52,225 nt of DNA from Deltaproteobacteria bacterium (lineage in GTDB: Bacteria > Bdellovibrionota > JACOXK01). Shown here in pieces: positions 1-8,831 of the stretch (position 1 is the stretch's first letter; every line of letters begins with the position of its first letter). The stretch is taken from assembly GCA_016186995.1 (NCBI GenBank), contig JACPKQ010000007.1, positions 1 to 52,225 on the forward strand. Reading direction: 5' to 3'. The position numbers and the translations under genes are program-made. The notes beneath the pieces are model-generated. The model was given only the letters and a program-made list of their open reading frames with translations, made no database searches and had not been told where the DNA came from.

Positions 1-24
1 TCAAGAACTTAAGTATCGAAAAAA

Positions 25-41
25 CACCCTCCCTACTCAGA
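25..41. repeat. 17-nt sequence shared with 10106-10122
   Basis: The stretch CACCCTCCCTACTCAGA occurs here and again between tRNA-Trp and secE. Both copies are intergenic and both lie near an ACTTAAG word. Nothing else is seen in bases 1-89 apart from the ribosome binding site of the first gene. The function is unknown; it may be the conserved core of a small dispersed repeat. Confidence 0.4.
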
Positions 42-89
42 ACCAAGATTGTAGAGGTGCAAATATTGAAATAATATGGGAAGGGTGTT

Positions 90-1220
90 ATGGGGAAGGG
101 AATGATTAAAGTAGAATCTTTTTACAACCCACCGAGGAAGTTTTTTTCATTTCCATGGAAGATTTATAAAGAGGATCCGTATTGGGTTCCCCCACTTCTT
201 ATAGAACAAAAAAAAATTCTCAATCGAAAAAAAAATCCACTTTGGAAGAACGGAGAAATCGAATTTTTTTTGGGTTTTAAAGATTGAAAAATTGCGGGTC
301 GAGTGGCTGCTATTTTAAATGGGCATCATAATGAAGTAACGGGTGAAAACGCTGTTTTTTTTGGTTTTTTTGAATGTATCCAAGATCAGGAGGTAGCGAA
401 TGCTCTTTTAGATACTGTTCTCAACTGGGGAAAAAAGAAGGGCCTTACTCTCCTTAAGGGTCCCACAAGCCCAACTATTAATGATGATTCTGGATTACTT
501 ATAGAGGGTTTTGATTCTTCTCCTTATATTATGATGTCTTATAATCCACGGTATTATCAAAATTTGTTTAAAAATTATGGTCTTTCTAAAGCAAAAGATC
601 TTTTTGCTTATTTTATGGATGTGACTCAAAGAGAAGTTTATGAAACACAAAAAATTGTTGAGCTTTCACAAGTAGTTCGAGAACGCGAAAAAGTAACAGT
701 TCGAAATGTTTCACTTAAAGGAGATATAGAAAAAGACCTCCAGTTTGCTTATGAAATTTATAATAGTGGGTGGAGCAAAAACTGGGGTTATGTTCCTATG
801 ACCTTGGAAGATATTCGATTTCTTATACAATCACTTAAAAGTGTGGCCATTCTTGATTTTACATTTATTGTGGAAGCGGGTGGTGTGCCAGTCGGGCTTT
901 GTTTTGCAATACCTAATCTCAATGAAATTTTAAAAAATATCCATGGAAGACTATTACCTTTTGGGTGGTGGAAGCTTTTGAGAGGTTTTAAAAAGGTTTC
1001 ATCCTTAAGAGTTTTTGCTTTGGGTGTTAAAAAAGAATATCATGCAAGAGGTTTAGGTGTTGTTTGTTATCATGAACTTATGGAACGTACTAAAAAATAT
1101 AATTTTACAGAAAGTGAACAATCCTGGATTTTAGAAGATAATCACATGCTTAATAAGGCTATGGAGCATATGGGCGCCTTTGTTTATAAAAGATATAGAA
1201 TTTTTGAAAAGAAAATATGA
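90..1220 (+). pseudogene. GNAT-like N-acyltransferase interrupted by in-frame TGA
   Basis: One reading frame of about 376 codons is split by a TGA at 285-287. The N-terminal part (65 codons) contains the family-like stretch PWKIYKEDPYWVPPLL, and after the TGA the same frame continues with KIAGRVAAILNGHHNE. In relatives as I remember them, the residue at the TGA is the Gly of a D-G-x-x-x-G-R-I motif, so GGA to TGA is the simplest change. A GNAT-type acyl-CoA-binding motif, EYHARGLGV, lies near residue 318. Start: ATG 90 follows GGGAAGGG; ATG 102 is an alternative. The only start candidate after the TGA is GTG 303, without a ribosome binding site. The 3' end overlaps the aldehyde dehydrogenase start by 4 nt (ATGA). 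This could be a broken gene, a sequencing error or readthrough; the substrate is unknown. Confidence 0.65.
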
Positions 1221-2638
1221 AAGCTCAGCCATTTTATCTTGGAGGCGAGTGGAAAGAGTCCCAAGAAGTTATCGAGATCAAAAACCCTTTTAATGGGAAG
1301 ATCGTTTCGAAGGTATGCCAAGCACAATCTCAAGATATACTTTTTGCAGTTCAAACAGCTCATAACATATTCCCAAAATTAAAATCACTTTCTTCTTTTG
1401 AAAAAGCCTGCATTTTAAAGAATATAGTTAAAGGGCTTCTCGAGGAAAAAGAAACTCTTGCAAAATCCATTACCCAAGAGATGGGAAAACCCTTAAAAGA
1501 ATCCTTAAATGAAGTTTTAAGGGCGCTCAATACATTTGAAATAGCAGCTGAGGAAGTAACACGTTTTGGGGGTGAATGGATCCCTTTAGATACAACACCC
1601 ACTTCTTTAGATAGAGTAGGCCTTTCAAAACGTTTTCCAGTGGGCGTTGTGTGCGGGATTACTCCTTTTAATTATCCTTTAAATTTAGCCTCCCATAAAA
1701 TAGCACCTGCTTTAGCTGTAGGAAATCCACTTATTTTAAAACCACCGCTACAATGCCCTACAAGCTCTCTTCTTTTAGCTAAAATTATTGAAAACTCCGG
1801 TTTACCCAAAGAAGCTTTCAGTGTTTTACCTTGTTCTAATGAGCTCGCGGAAGCTTTAGCTTTTCATCAAAATATTAAACTTATTAGTTTTACAGGAAGT
1901 GCTCATGTGGGTTGGTATTTGAAACAAAAAGCACAAAAACAAAAAGTTATTTTAGAATTGGGCGGTGTTGCTAATCTTGTTGTTGATGAGGATGCTGATT
2001 TAAATGATGTTGTTAAGCGTTGTCTTATGGGTGCTTTTACAAATGCAGGGCAATCTTGTATTTCAACACAGAGAATTTACGTTCATCATCGTATTTATAA
2101 AAAGTTTTTAGAACTTTTTATTCCCCAGGTTCAAAAATTAAAAATGGGAAATCCTTTAAATCTTAAAACAGATTTGGGTCCTCTTGTTACGCAGAAAGCT
2201 GCAGAACGAGTGGAAGAATGGGTTAACGAGGCTGTAAAAAAAGGTGCAAAACTTCTTTGTGGAGGAAAAAGAAAAAAAACTTTTTATGAACCTACTGTTT
2301 TAACAGGGGTAAAAGAAAATATGAAAATTTCATGTGAAGAAATTTTTGGCCCTGTGTGTTTTGTGAATTCTTTTACCCATTTTGATGATGTTTTAAAAAC
2401 AGTTAATAACACACCTTTTGGTTTACAAGCAGGACTTTACACACAAGATATCCAAAAAATTTGGAAAGCCTATGAAGTTTTAGATGTGGGGGGACTTGTG
2501 GTGGGTGATACCCCTACATTTAGATTAGATCACATGCCCTACGGCGGTATTAAAGATTCAGGGGTAGGGAGAGAAGGGCTTAAATATGCTATGGAAGAAA
2601 TGACAGAACCTAAACTTCTTGTATTGCGCAAACAATGA
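1217..2638 (+). CDS. NAD(P)-dependent aldehyde dehydrogenase family protein
   Basis: A 473-residue protein with the full aldehyde dehydrogenase fold, expected to oxidise an aldehyde to the acid in the cytoplasm with NAD(P)+. Visible signatures are the cofactor-loop motif FTGSAHVG, the general-base Glu247 in LELGG, the nucleophile Cys281 in GQSC, and EIFGPV near the C-terminus. Length is normal for the superfamily (about 450-500). The start ATG overlaps the TGA of the upstream acyltransferase frame (ATGA), so the two are probably translationally coupled and may act on the same metabolite. Motifs do not fix the substrate; lactaldehyde or glyceraldehyde-3-phosphate types are possible. Confidence 0.88.
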   Translation: MKAQPFYLGGEWKESQEVIEIKNPFNGKIVSKVCQAQSQDILFAVQTAHNIFPKLKSLSSFEKACILKNIVKGLLEEKETLAKSITQEMGKPLKESLNEVLRALNTFEIAAEEVTRFGGEWIPLDTTPTSLDRVGLSKRFPVGVVCGITPFNYPLNLASHKIAPALAVGNPLILKPPLQCPTSSLLLAKIIENSGLPKEAFSVLPCSNELAEALAFHQNIKLISFTGSAHVGWYLKQKAQKQKVILELGGVANLVVDEDADLNDVVKRCLMGAFTNAGQSCISTQRIYVHHRIYKKFLELFIPQVQKLKMGNPLNLKTDLGPLVTQKAAERVEEWVNEAVKKGAKLLCGGKRKKTFYEPTVLTGVKENMKISCEEIFGPVCFVNSFTHFDDVLKTVNNTPFGLQAGLYTQDIQKIWKAYEVLDVGGLVVGDTPTFRLDHMPYGGIKDSGVGREGLKYAMEEMTEPKLLVLRKQ

Positions 2639-2640
2639 AT

Positions 2641-2677
2641 CTCTCATGGATATGTGTCATCCCTACTCTCTCATGGA
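2641..2677. repeat. Short direct repeat CTCTCATGGA, two copies
   Basis: CTCTCATGGA occurs at 2641-2650 and again at 2668-2677 in the spacer after the aldehyde dehydrogenase. The sequence between them (GTCATCCCTACTC) resembles the start of the GTCATCCC-type repeats found near 50036 and 50556. It is probably a decayed dispersed repeat. No U-tailed terminator hairpin is visible here. Confidence 0.3.
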
Positions 2678-2718
2678 CTCGAATTCTCCACATGTAGTGA
2701 AGCATATTTTCCAGAAAG

Positions 2719-2736
2719 TGTTGTAAAAAAACAACA
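2719..2736. promoter_or_regulatory. Dyad TGTTG-N8-CAACA upstream of lpxC (putative enhancer site)
   Basis: TGTTG (2719-2723) and CAACA (2732-2736) are inverted copies separated by eight A-rich bases. The dyad centre is about 98 bp upstream of the start point predicted by the sigma-54 promoter at 2800, a usual distance for an activator of sigma-54 promoters. The same architecture occurs in front of ntrY (3877-3894). NtrX, encoded two genes downstream, is the obvious candidate ligand, but this is inference. Confidence 0.45.
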
Positions 2737-2799
2737 TATACCCTGTCTTAAAAATATCTTGAAGTTTTTAACTTATTGAAATAATTCGTTATTTATTTT

Positions 2800-2815
2800 T
2801 GGCACGAAGCTTGCC
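2800..2815 (+). promoter_or_regulatory. Sigma-54 (RpoN) promoter of lpxC
   Basis: The sequence TGGCACGAAGCTTGCC matches the sigma-54 consensus TGGCACG-N4-TTGC exactly; only the following W position is C. The -24 GG (2801-2802) and -12 GC (2813-2814) have the obligatory spacing. The start point should be near 2826, leaving a leader of about 10 nt that contains AGAGAG as ribosome binding site before the lpxC ATG at 2836. A sigma-54 activator gene (ntrX) lies downstream in the same cluster. Confidence 0.75.
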
Positions 2816-2835
2816 TTTAGTTTTTAGAGAGAAAT

Positions 2836-3867
2836 ATGATTTTAACACAAAGAACAATCCAAAAAAGCATTTCTCTTTCAGGTAAAGGACTTCATTCAGG
2901 GAAGGTTGTTAAAGTTTATTTACATCCAGCCCACACCGATTCTGGAATTGTTTTTAAAAGAACTGATATTAAGAATGCGCCACTTATTCCAGCGCGTTCT
3001 GAATACGTGGTTGATACAACCATGGCTACGACATTAGGTAAAAAGGGCATTTCGATTGCTACCGTTGAACATCTTCTTTCAGCAATAGCAGGGCTCCAAA
3101 TTGATAATATTCGAATTGAAGTTGAGGGTCCTGAAATACCTATTATGGATGGGAGCGCTCATCCTTTTTTTGAAGCGCTTCACAATGCGGGTCTTAAAGA
3201 GCAAAAAGAACTTAAAAAGTTTCTTGTTATTACAAAACCTGTTGCCGTTAGAAATCAAGATCGGTTTTGTTATCTCTTTCCTTCTAAACAATTTAAAATT
3301 ACATGCCGTATTGAGTTTCCTCAAAAATGTATTGGTAAACAGCGTTTTGAGGTCAGTTTTCCTCTTTTTTCTAAGAAAGAATCAAATGCTTGTGATCATT
3401 CTCATGGGTATAAAAATGGGAATGGAAAGGCAAAAAATGGAAATGGACAAAGTCACTTTGCAGATATTTCAGAGATTTTTTTTGAAGAGATTAGTCGAGC
3501 TCGGACATTTGGTTTTTTAGAAGAAGTTGAAATGCTTCAAAGAAAAGGACTCGCTTTGGGGGGTGGGCTTGAAAATGCTGTTGTTATTGATAAAGACACT
3601 ATTCTTAACAAAGAAGGTCTTCGTTGGCAGGATGAGTTTGTAAGACATAAAGTTTTAGATGCTATGGGAGATCTTTCTCTCTTAGGAATGCAGATTATAG
3701 GGCATCTAGTGACTTACCGTTCTGGACATTCTCTTCACCATAAACTTGTTGAAAGAACACTTAAAAATAACAGTAATTGGAAGATTATGACTTTTGAGGA
3801 AACAACCTCTGGAGAAGAAGAGTTTTTTTTAAGTCGATCCTTAAGCCAAGTGAGGGCCTTCCTTTAG
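2836..3867 (+). CDS. lpxC: UDP-3-O-acyl-N-acetylglucosamine deacetylase LpxC
   Basis: Zinc-dependent cytoplasmic deacetylase that catalyses the committed step of lipid A synthesis. The catalytic set is present: Glu78-His79 in VEHLLSA, zinc ligands His271 and Asp275 in HKVLDAMGD, and the general-acid His298 in SGHSLHH. SRARTFGF is also typical. The protein has 343 residues against about 305 in E. coli. Much of the excess is a Gly/Asn/Lys-rich insert around residues 190-206, containing two NGNG units, just before the domain that begins ADISEIFF. It is the first gene after a sigma-54 promoter and is followed by ntrYX. An outer membrane with LPS is therefore expected. Confidence 0.97.
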   Translation: MILTQRTIQKSISLSGKGLHSGKVVKVYLHPAHTDSGIVFKRTDIKNAPLIPARSEYVVDTTMATTLGKKGISIATVEHLLSAIAGLQIDNIRIEVEGPEIPIMDGSAHPFFEALHNAGLKEQKELKKFLVITKPVAVRNQDRFCYLFPSKQFKITCRIEFPQKCIGKQRFEVSFPLFSKKESNACDHSHGYKNGNGKAKNGNGQSHFADISEIFFEEISRARTFGFLEEVEMLQRKGLALGGGLENAVVIDKDTILNKEGLRWQDEFVRHKVLDAMGDLSLLGMQIIGHLVTYRSGHSLHHKLVERTLKNNSNWKIMTFEETTSGEEEFFLSRSLSQVRAFL

Positions 3868-3875
3868 TCCTTTAA

Positions 3876-3895
3876 ATGTTGCAAAAATGCAACAT
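3876..3895. promoter_or_regulatory. Perfect 8-bp inverted repeat upstream of ntrY (putative operator)
   Basis: ATGTTGCA (3876-3883) and TGCAACAT (3888-3895) form a perfect palindrome around AAAA. It contains the same TGTTG-N8-CAACA pattern as the dyad upstream of lpxC. No U-run follows, so a terminator for lpxC is unlikely. It abuts a weak sigma-70-like promoter (TTGCCT at 3901-3906, 16 bp, TATATC at 3923-3928) just before the ntrY start, a position suited to autoregulation by NtrX. Confidence 0.5.
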
Positions 3896-3936
3896 ACTTC
3901 TTGCCTTTCTTAAAGCCTTTATTATATCGTTGAAAA

Positions 3937-6237
3937 GTGCAGAAGAATGATTCTTTAAATCGTGAGTTTTGTGCAGAGCAAAAACGCCGTAAGAGAGAGA
4001 AAAAGCTTATTTTTTTCATCTCTTTAGGGTTTGCTTTTCTTACGATTTTAGAGGTTTCACTCAGTGAGCTTTCCGAAAAACTCTCTGTGACAGCCTCTTT
4101 ATTCTTTTTTATTGTTGTTAACATTAACATTATTTTACTGGGGCTTCTTATATTTTTAGTTTTTCGAAATTTTATTAAATTACTTCTTGAAAGAAAGGAT
4201 CGTGTTTTTGGCTCTAAACTTAAATCTAAGCTTATTGTTGTTTTCCTTGGTTTTGCACTTATTCCAACCATTCTTCTTTTTACTATTTCTGCTTTCTATA
4301 TTCACAACAGTTTTGGTAAATGGTTTAACTCCCATATCCAAACATCTCTTAAAAGTGGTGCAGAAATATCCGAAACTTATTATGAAAATCTTAAAAAGTT
4401 AGGACGAGATTTTGGAGAAACTGTTTCTCATTTTATTGCTCGAGAAAAATTGTTTAGAGATTCTAAAAAAGATTTTTTGAAGAAAACCCTCAAAGATTTT
4501 CTAGAAAACTATCATCTTGCTTCTTTAGAGTTATATCAAAAAGATTCAGGGCAATATTCTGAATTTGTACACCCCAAATATACAGATTATGGATTCCCAA
4601 GACCTCCTGAGGTTTTTTTAAGTAATGCTTTAGAAGGATATGAAAACCAATTTATTCAAAGTATCGGAAAAGGGAATTTAGTAAGATGTATTTTTCCTAT
4701 TTATCAAGATACTAAACAAGAAAAGCCTTCAGGTGCTCTTGTACTTAGTTTTTTTGTACCTTTAAGTTTAGTTCTTAAGATAGAAAAAATTCAAAACACT
4801 TATCAAGATTATGCAGCTACCTCACCTTTTGCTTCCTCCATTCAATCGAGTTATTTTCTCCTTCTTATTCTTATAACCCTTCTTATTATGTTTACTGCTA
4901 CCTGGTTTGGTTTTTATTTGGCCCGTCAACTTATTATTCCTCTTGAAAGTTTAGCCGAGGCAACAAAAGAAATTGTAAAAGGGAATTTAGATATTCAGTT
5001 AGATCAGGTTGGATCGAAGATGGCTACAGACGAGTTTAATATTTTAGCAACGTCTTTTAATAAAATGACGCAAGATTTGAGAAAAAACAGGGGAGAAATA
5101 GACAAAGCACATAAAACTCTTAAAACAGCAAATCGTGAACTTTATCAAAGACATAAATATGTTGAAGCCATTTTAGAAAATGTAGCAGCCGGTATTATTT
5201 CATTAGATGCTTTTGGTATTGTGACCACGATGAATAAATCAGCTCAAAATATATTTAATGTTGATACAAAAAATATGATTGGAAAACATTATAGAGATAT
5301 TGTTGGGGATGAGTATATTAAACAAGTCGATGAATTTATCTGCGATATTATTGAGAATGAAAAAATTAATTTTCATAAAAAGGAGTTTTCTTTTACTAGG
5401 GGGGGTAAAGAATTCTCACTTTTAGCAAGTGTTGCAACTGTTCGAGATGAAAATGGAGATTATATTGGTATGGTTGTTGTTTTAGAAGACTTAACTGAAA
5501 TGATAGATATTCAAAAAGCAGCCGCCTGGAGAGATGTTGCTAAAAGAATTGCGCATGAGATTAAAAATCCGCTTACTCCGATTAAGCTTTCAGCACAACG
5601 TTTAAAGAAAAAACTAACTCAACAAGAAGATGCCGATTTAATTCATATGTGTATTGATACCATTATTCATGAAGTTGATGGGCTCAAAGACTTAGTGAAT
5701 GAATTTTCTGATTTTGCAAGATTGCCGCGACCTCGTTTTTCTAAAATATCTCTTAAAGAGATTGTTGTAGAAGTTGTTTCTCTTTACCAATCTGCTCACG
5801 AAAAAATTAAATTTATTTTTAAGGAAATGGAAACAACCCCGCTTGTTTATGCAGATAGAGAACAAATACGGAGAGTGTTTATTAATTTGGTTGAGAATGC
5901 ACTTGATGCAGTGGGGAAACAAGGAGAAATTAGTTTTTATCTGAAATATAATAGTATTTTAGATATTGTTATTATTGAAGTTTGCGACAATGGAAAAGGT
6001 TTTGACGATGCTTTAAAATCAAAAATTTTTGAACCTTATTTTACAACAAAAACGAAAGGAAGTGGTTTAGGGCTTGCTATTGTTCAGAGAATTTTGAAAG
6101 AACACGGCGGCATTATCCGAGTTTATAAGAATGATCCACAAGGATCAAAATTTATTATAGAACTACCAGTTCAAAATAAAACATATTTTCTTGCGCAAGA
6201 TAAGACTAGTAACACGGGATATTTTACAGAAACATGA
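3937..6237 (+). CDS. ntrY: NtrY-like membrane sensor histidine kinase
   Basis: A 766-residue sensor kinase that phosphorylates the response regulator encoded next. Hydrophobic segments lie near residues 25-45, 55-80 and 95-120. An extracytoplasmic region follows up to a further membrane segment near 305-330, then a HAMP linker (about 330-385), a PAS domain (about 405-510) and the kinase core. The phospho-acceptor is His540 in AHEIKNPLTP. The ATP-binding boxes are NLVENALDAV (about 650), DNGKGF (about 684) and GSGLGLAIV (about 709). The start is GTG 3937; no ATG lies nearby in frame and the ribosome binding site is weak. The stop overlaps ntrX by 4 nt (ATGA). The NtrY name rests on architecture and context; the signal is unknown. 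Confidence 0.88.
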   Translation: MQKNDSLNREFCAEQKRRKREKKLIFFISLGFAFLTILEVSLSELSEKLSVTASLFFFIVVNINIILLGLLIFLVFRNFIKLLLERKDRVFGSKLKSKLIVVFLGFALIPTILLFTISAFYIHNSFGKWFNSHIQTSLKSGAEISETYYENLKKLGRDFGETVSHFIAREKLFRDSKKDFLKKTLKDFLENYHLASLELYQKDSGQYSEFVHPKYTDYGFPRPPEVFLSNALEGYENQFIQSIGKGNLVRCIFPIYQDTKQEKPSGALVLSFFVPLSLVLKIEKIQNTYQDYAATSPFASSIQSSYFLLLILITLLIMFTATWFGFYLARQLIIPLESLAEATKEIVKGNLDIQLDQVGSKMATDEFNILATSFNKMTQDLRKNRGEIDKAHKTLKTANRELYQRHKYVEAILENVAAGIISLDAFGIVTTMNKSAQNIFNVDTKNMIGKHYRDIVGDEYIKQVDEFICDIIENEKINFHKKEFSFTRGGKEFSLLASVATVRDENGDYIGMVVVLEDLTEMIDIQKAAAWRDVAKRIAHEIKNPLTPIKLSAQRLKKKLTQQEDADLIHMCIDTIIHEVDGLKDLVNEFSDFARLPRPRFSKISLKEIVVEVVSLYQSAHEKIKFIFKEMETTPLVYADREQIRRVFINLVENALDAVGKQGEISFYLKYNSILDIVIIEVCDNGKGFDDALKSKIFEPYFTTKTKGSGLGLAIVQRILKEHGGIIRVYKNDPQGSKFIIELPVQNKTYFLAQDKTSNTGYFTET

Positions 6238-7577
6238 GACTCAGAAACATTTTAATAATTGATGATGAATTAAGTATTCGCGAAACCCTTTCTGGGGTTT
6301 TAAAAGATGAAAACTACAAAGTATGGACAGCCCATAACGAGGTTGAAACTCTAAGAGTTTTATCTCAAGAAGATATCCATGTTGTTTTTCTAGATATTCT
6401 CATGAAACCTGTTGATGGTATAGAACTTCTTAAAAGAATTAAAGAAAGATATTCAAAAGTGATCGTGATTATGATGAGTGGGCACGGCACTATTGAAACA
6501 GCGGTGCAGGCTACAAAACTCGGTGCCTATCATTTTATTGAAAAACCTCTGTCTCTTGAAAAAATTCTTGTTATTTTAGAAAATGCATTTCAGAGTAAAG
6601 AATTAGAAGAAGAGAACGAAAGATTAAGGTTAGAAAAATACCAAAATGTTGATCTTATTGGACGTTCTCAAGCTATTTCCAAAATTAGAGAGTTTATTAA
6701 GATGGTGGCCCCCACAAATAGTTGGGTTCTTATTTCTGGGGAAAATGGAACAGGAAAAGAAATGGTAGCACGGAATCTTCATCATTTAAGTTTGAGATTT
6801 CACCGTGAATTTGTCGCAGTGAATTGTGCTGCTATACCAGAAAATCTCATTGAATCAGAGTTATTTGGTTATGAAAAAGGTGCTTTTACGGGTGCTTATT
6901 CTCAAAAGAAAGGAAAGTTTGATTTAGCAGATGGTGGAACTCTTTTTTTAGATGAAATTGGGGACATGAGTCTTCATACTCAATCTAAAGTTTTAAGAAT
7001 TTTGCAAGAACAAAAATTTGAACGCGTGGGTGGAACAAAAACAATTGAGGTTGATGTGCGTGTGATAGCTGCTACGAATAAAGATCTTAAAAAAGAGATT
7101 GGAGAGGGGCGTTTTCGAGAAGATCTTTATTATAGACTTAATGTTATCCCTTTTCATATTCCTCCTTTAAGAGAGCGCAAAGAAGATATTAAACCATTAG
7201 CTCACTTTTTCTTAAGTGAAATAGCGTTAGAAAATAATAAGGGAAATATAAAAATCACTGACAGAGCTTATGAGAGGTTGTATCAGTATGATTGGCCAGG
7301 TAATATTAGGGAATTAAGAAATCTTATCGAAAGGTTTGCTATCATGTCTCAAACAGAAACTATTGATGTAGAGGGTGTTGTATTACCAACAGAAAGATTT
7401 CAAAGTGGAAATTTTTCTAGCGATTTCAGAAGTGCTCGTGAAAATTTTGAGAAAAAATTTATTGAGGAAAAATTAAAAGAGTTTAATGGTAATATTTCAA
7501 AGACAGCACAATCCATTGGTGTAGAAAGAAGCCATTTACATCGAAAAATTAAACAGTACGAGATAAAAGTAGACTAA
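6234..7577 (+). CDS. ntrX: NtrX/NtrC-type sigma-54-dependent response regulator
   Basis: A 447-residue three-domain activator. The receiver domain has phosphorylatable Asp54 in FLDILMKP and the switch motifs MMSGHGT and EKPL. The AAA+ domain has Walker A GENGTGKE (about 169-176), the sigma-54 contact loop GAFTGA (216-221) and Walker B LFLDEIGD with Asp240. The C-terminal Fis-type helix-turn-helix is ISKTAQSIGVERSHLHRKI. An intact GAFTGA means it can open sigma-54 promoters such as the one found upstream of lpxC. It is coupled to ntrY by a 4-nt overlap and followed 3 nt later by proS. The NtrX assignment, rather than NtrC, is based on its partner kinase. Confidence 0.92.
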   Translation: MRLRNILIIDDELSIRETLSGVLKDENYKVWTAHNEVETLRVLSQEDIHVVFLDILMKPVDGIELLKRIKERYSKVIVIMMSGHGTIETAVQATKLGAYHFIEKPLSLEKILVILENAFQSKELEEENERLRLEKYQNVDLIGRSQAISKIREFIKMVAPTNSWVLISGENGTGKEMVARNLHHLSLRFHREFVAVNCAAIPENLIESELFGYEKGAFTGAYSQKKGKFDLADGGTLFLDEIGDMSLHTQSKVLRILQEQKFERVGGTKTIEVDVRVIAATNKDLKKEIGEGRFREDLYYRLNVIPFHIPPLRERKEDIKPLAHFFLSEIALENNKGNIKITDRAYERLYQYDWPGNIRELRNLIERFAIMSQTETIDVEGVVLPTERFQSGNFSSDFRSARENFEKKFIEEKLKEFNGNISKTAQSIGVERSHLHRKIKQYEIKVD

Positions 7578-7580
7578 ACA

Positions 7581-8831
7581 ATGAGATATTCTCAATATTA
7601 TATTCCAACTCTTAAAGAGGTGCCTAAAGAAGCTGAGGTTATGAGTCATAAGTTGATGCTACGTTCAGGTATGATTCGAAAACTTTCTTCAGGCGTTTTT
7701 ACATATCTTCCAACAGGACTTCGTTCTTTAAATAAAGTTTCTCAGATTGTTCGAGAAGAGATGAATCGTGCAGGAGCTTGTGAGCTTCTTATGCCTATGG
7801 TGCAACCTCGAAGTCTTTGGGATGAAACAGGCCGCTGGGAACAAATGAAGGGTGTGCTTCTTCAGTTTCAAGATAGAAAGGGGAGTGATTTTTGTTTAGG
7901 ACCTACTCATGAAGAAGTCATTACTGATTTGGTGAGAGGAGAACTTCGATCTTATAAAGACCTTCCTAAGACACTGTATCAGATTCAAACTAAATACCGT
8001 GATGAGATTCGACCTCGTTTTGGTCTTATGCGGGGGCGAGAGTTTCTTATGAAAGATGCTTATAGCTTTGATCGCACAAAAGAGGATACTTTCAAATCGT
8101 ATGAAGTTATGAGGGAAGCTTATAAAAAAATTTTTTCTCGTTGTGGACTTCAATTTCGACCTGTATTAGCTGATTCTGGTGATATTGGTGGAAGTCTTTC
8201 TCATGAGTTTCAAGTATTAGCGCACACGGGTGAAGATCGTCTTTTAAGTTGTACAAAATGTGATTATTGCTGCAATGTTGAGGTTCATAATGGGAAAAAC
8301 CAATGTCCACAATGTCGTGGAGAACTTGAAGAGCTTCGGGGTATTGAAGTAGGGCATATTTTTTATTTAGGAACAAAATACAGTGAGAAAATGAAGGCTT
8401 TCTTTATTGATGAGGATAATAAAGAAAAACCTTTTGAAATGGGGTGTTACGGTATTGGTATTGGAAGAACTATTGCAGCTGCGATAGAGCAAAACCATGA
8501 TGAGAAAGGAATTAAATTTCCAAAAGCACTGGCTCCTTTTGAGGTGGTTCTCATTAATCTAGATCCAGAGGATGTAAAAACTTCAGAAAAAGCAGAAGAA
8601 CTTTATCAATATCTCGTAAAACATAAGATCGATGTTCTTTATGATGAAAGAAAAGAAAGACCTGGTATTAAATTTAACGATGCTGATTTGATGGGTATTC
8701 CTTTACATATTGTTTTAGGAAAGCGTGGACTTCAAAATCAAAAGATTTCTATAAAAAATCGTTTTACAGGTGGTTCATCTGAAGTTGAGTTATCTCATAT
8801 TGAGAAAAAAATTTTAGAGAGTCTTAAGTAA
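7581..8831 (+). CDS. proS: Prolyl-tRNA synthetase lacking the editing insertion domain
   Basis: Class II aminoacyl-tRNA synthetase charging tRNA-Pro. Class II landmarks are FLGPTHEE, the motif 2 segment with [15 protein letters not shown], and [18 protein letters not shown] as motif 3, followed by an anticodon-binding domain. At 416 residues it is about 150 shorter than E. coli ProRS. The cis-editing insertion expected between SHEFQVLA and RGIEVGHIF is missing. In its place is a short segment with two Cys clusters, CTKCDYCC and CPQC, which could hold zinc. Such enzymes usually depend on a separate trans-editing factor for Ala-tRNA-Pro; none is in this window. The stop overlaps the pyrF start (TAATG). 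Confidence 0.95.
   Translation: MRYSQYYIPTLKEVPKEAEVMSHKLMLRSGMIRKLSSGVFTYLPTGLRSLNKVSQIVREEMNRAGACELLMPMVQPRSLWDETGRWEQMKGVLLQFQDRKGSDFCLGPTHEEVITDLVRGELRSYKDLPKTLYQIQTKYRDEIRPRFGLMRGREFLMKDAYSFDRTKEDTFKSYEVMREAYKKIFSRCGLQFRPVLADSGDIGGSLSHEFQVLAHTGEDRLLSCTKCDYCCNVEVHNGKNQCPQCRGELEELRGIEVGHIFYLGTKYSEKMKAFFIDEDNKEKPFEMGCYGIGIGRTIAAAIEQNHDEKGIKFPKALAPFEVVLINLDPEDVKTSEKAEELYQYLVKHKIDVLYDERKERPGIKFNDADLMGIPLHIVLGKRGLQNQKISIKNRFTGGSSEVELSHIEKKILESLK

Noticed and set aside
285-310. SECIS element after the first in-frame TGA
   Set aside because: The only hairpin is 4 bp with a 9-nt loop starting 10 nt after the TGA, closer than the bacterial SECIS model allows, and the expected residue is Gly rather than Cys.
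3101-3520. 139-codon ORF inside lpxC and the many antisense ORFs of 60-135 codons
   Set aside because: All lie within well-identified genes, have low-complexity translations and no independent ribosome binding sites.
3876-3895. Terminator for lpxC
   Set aside because: The palindrome has only AAAA in the loop and no U-run after it; the matching dyad upstream of lpxC favours an operator.
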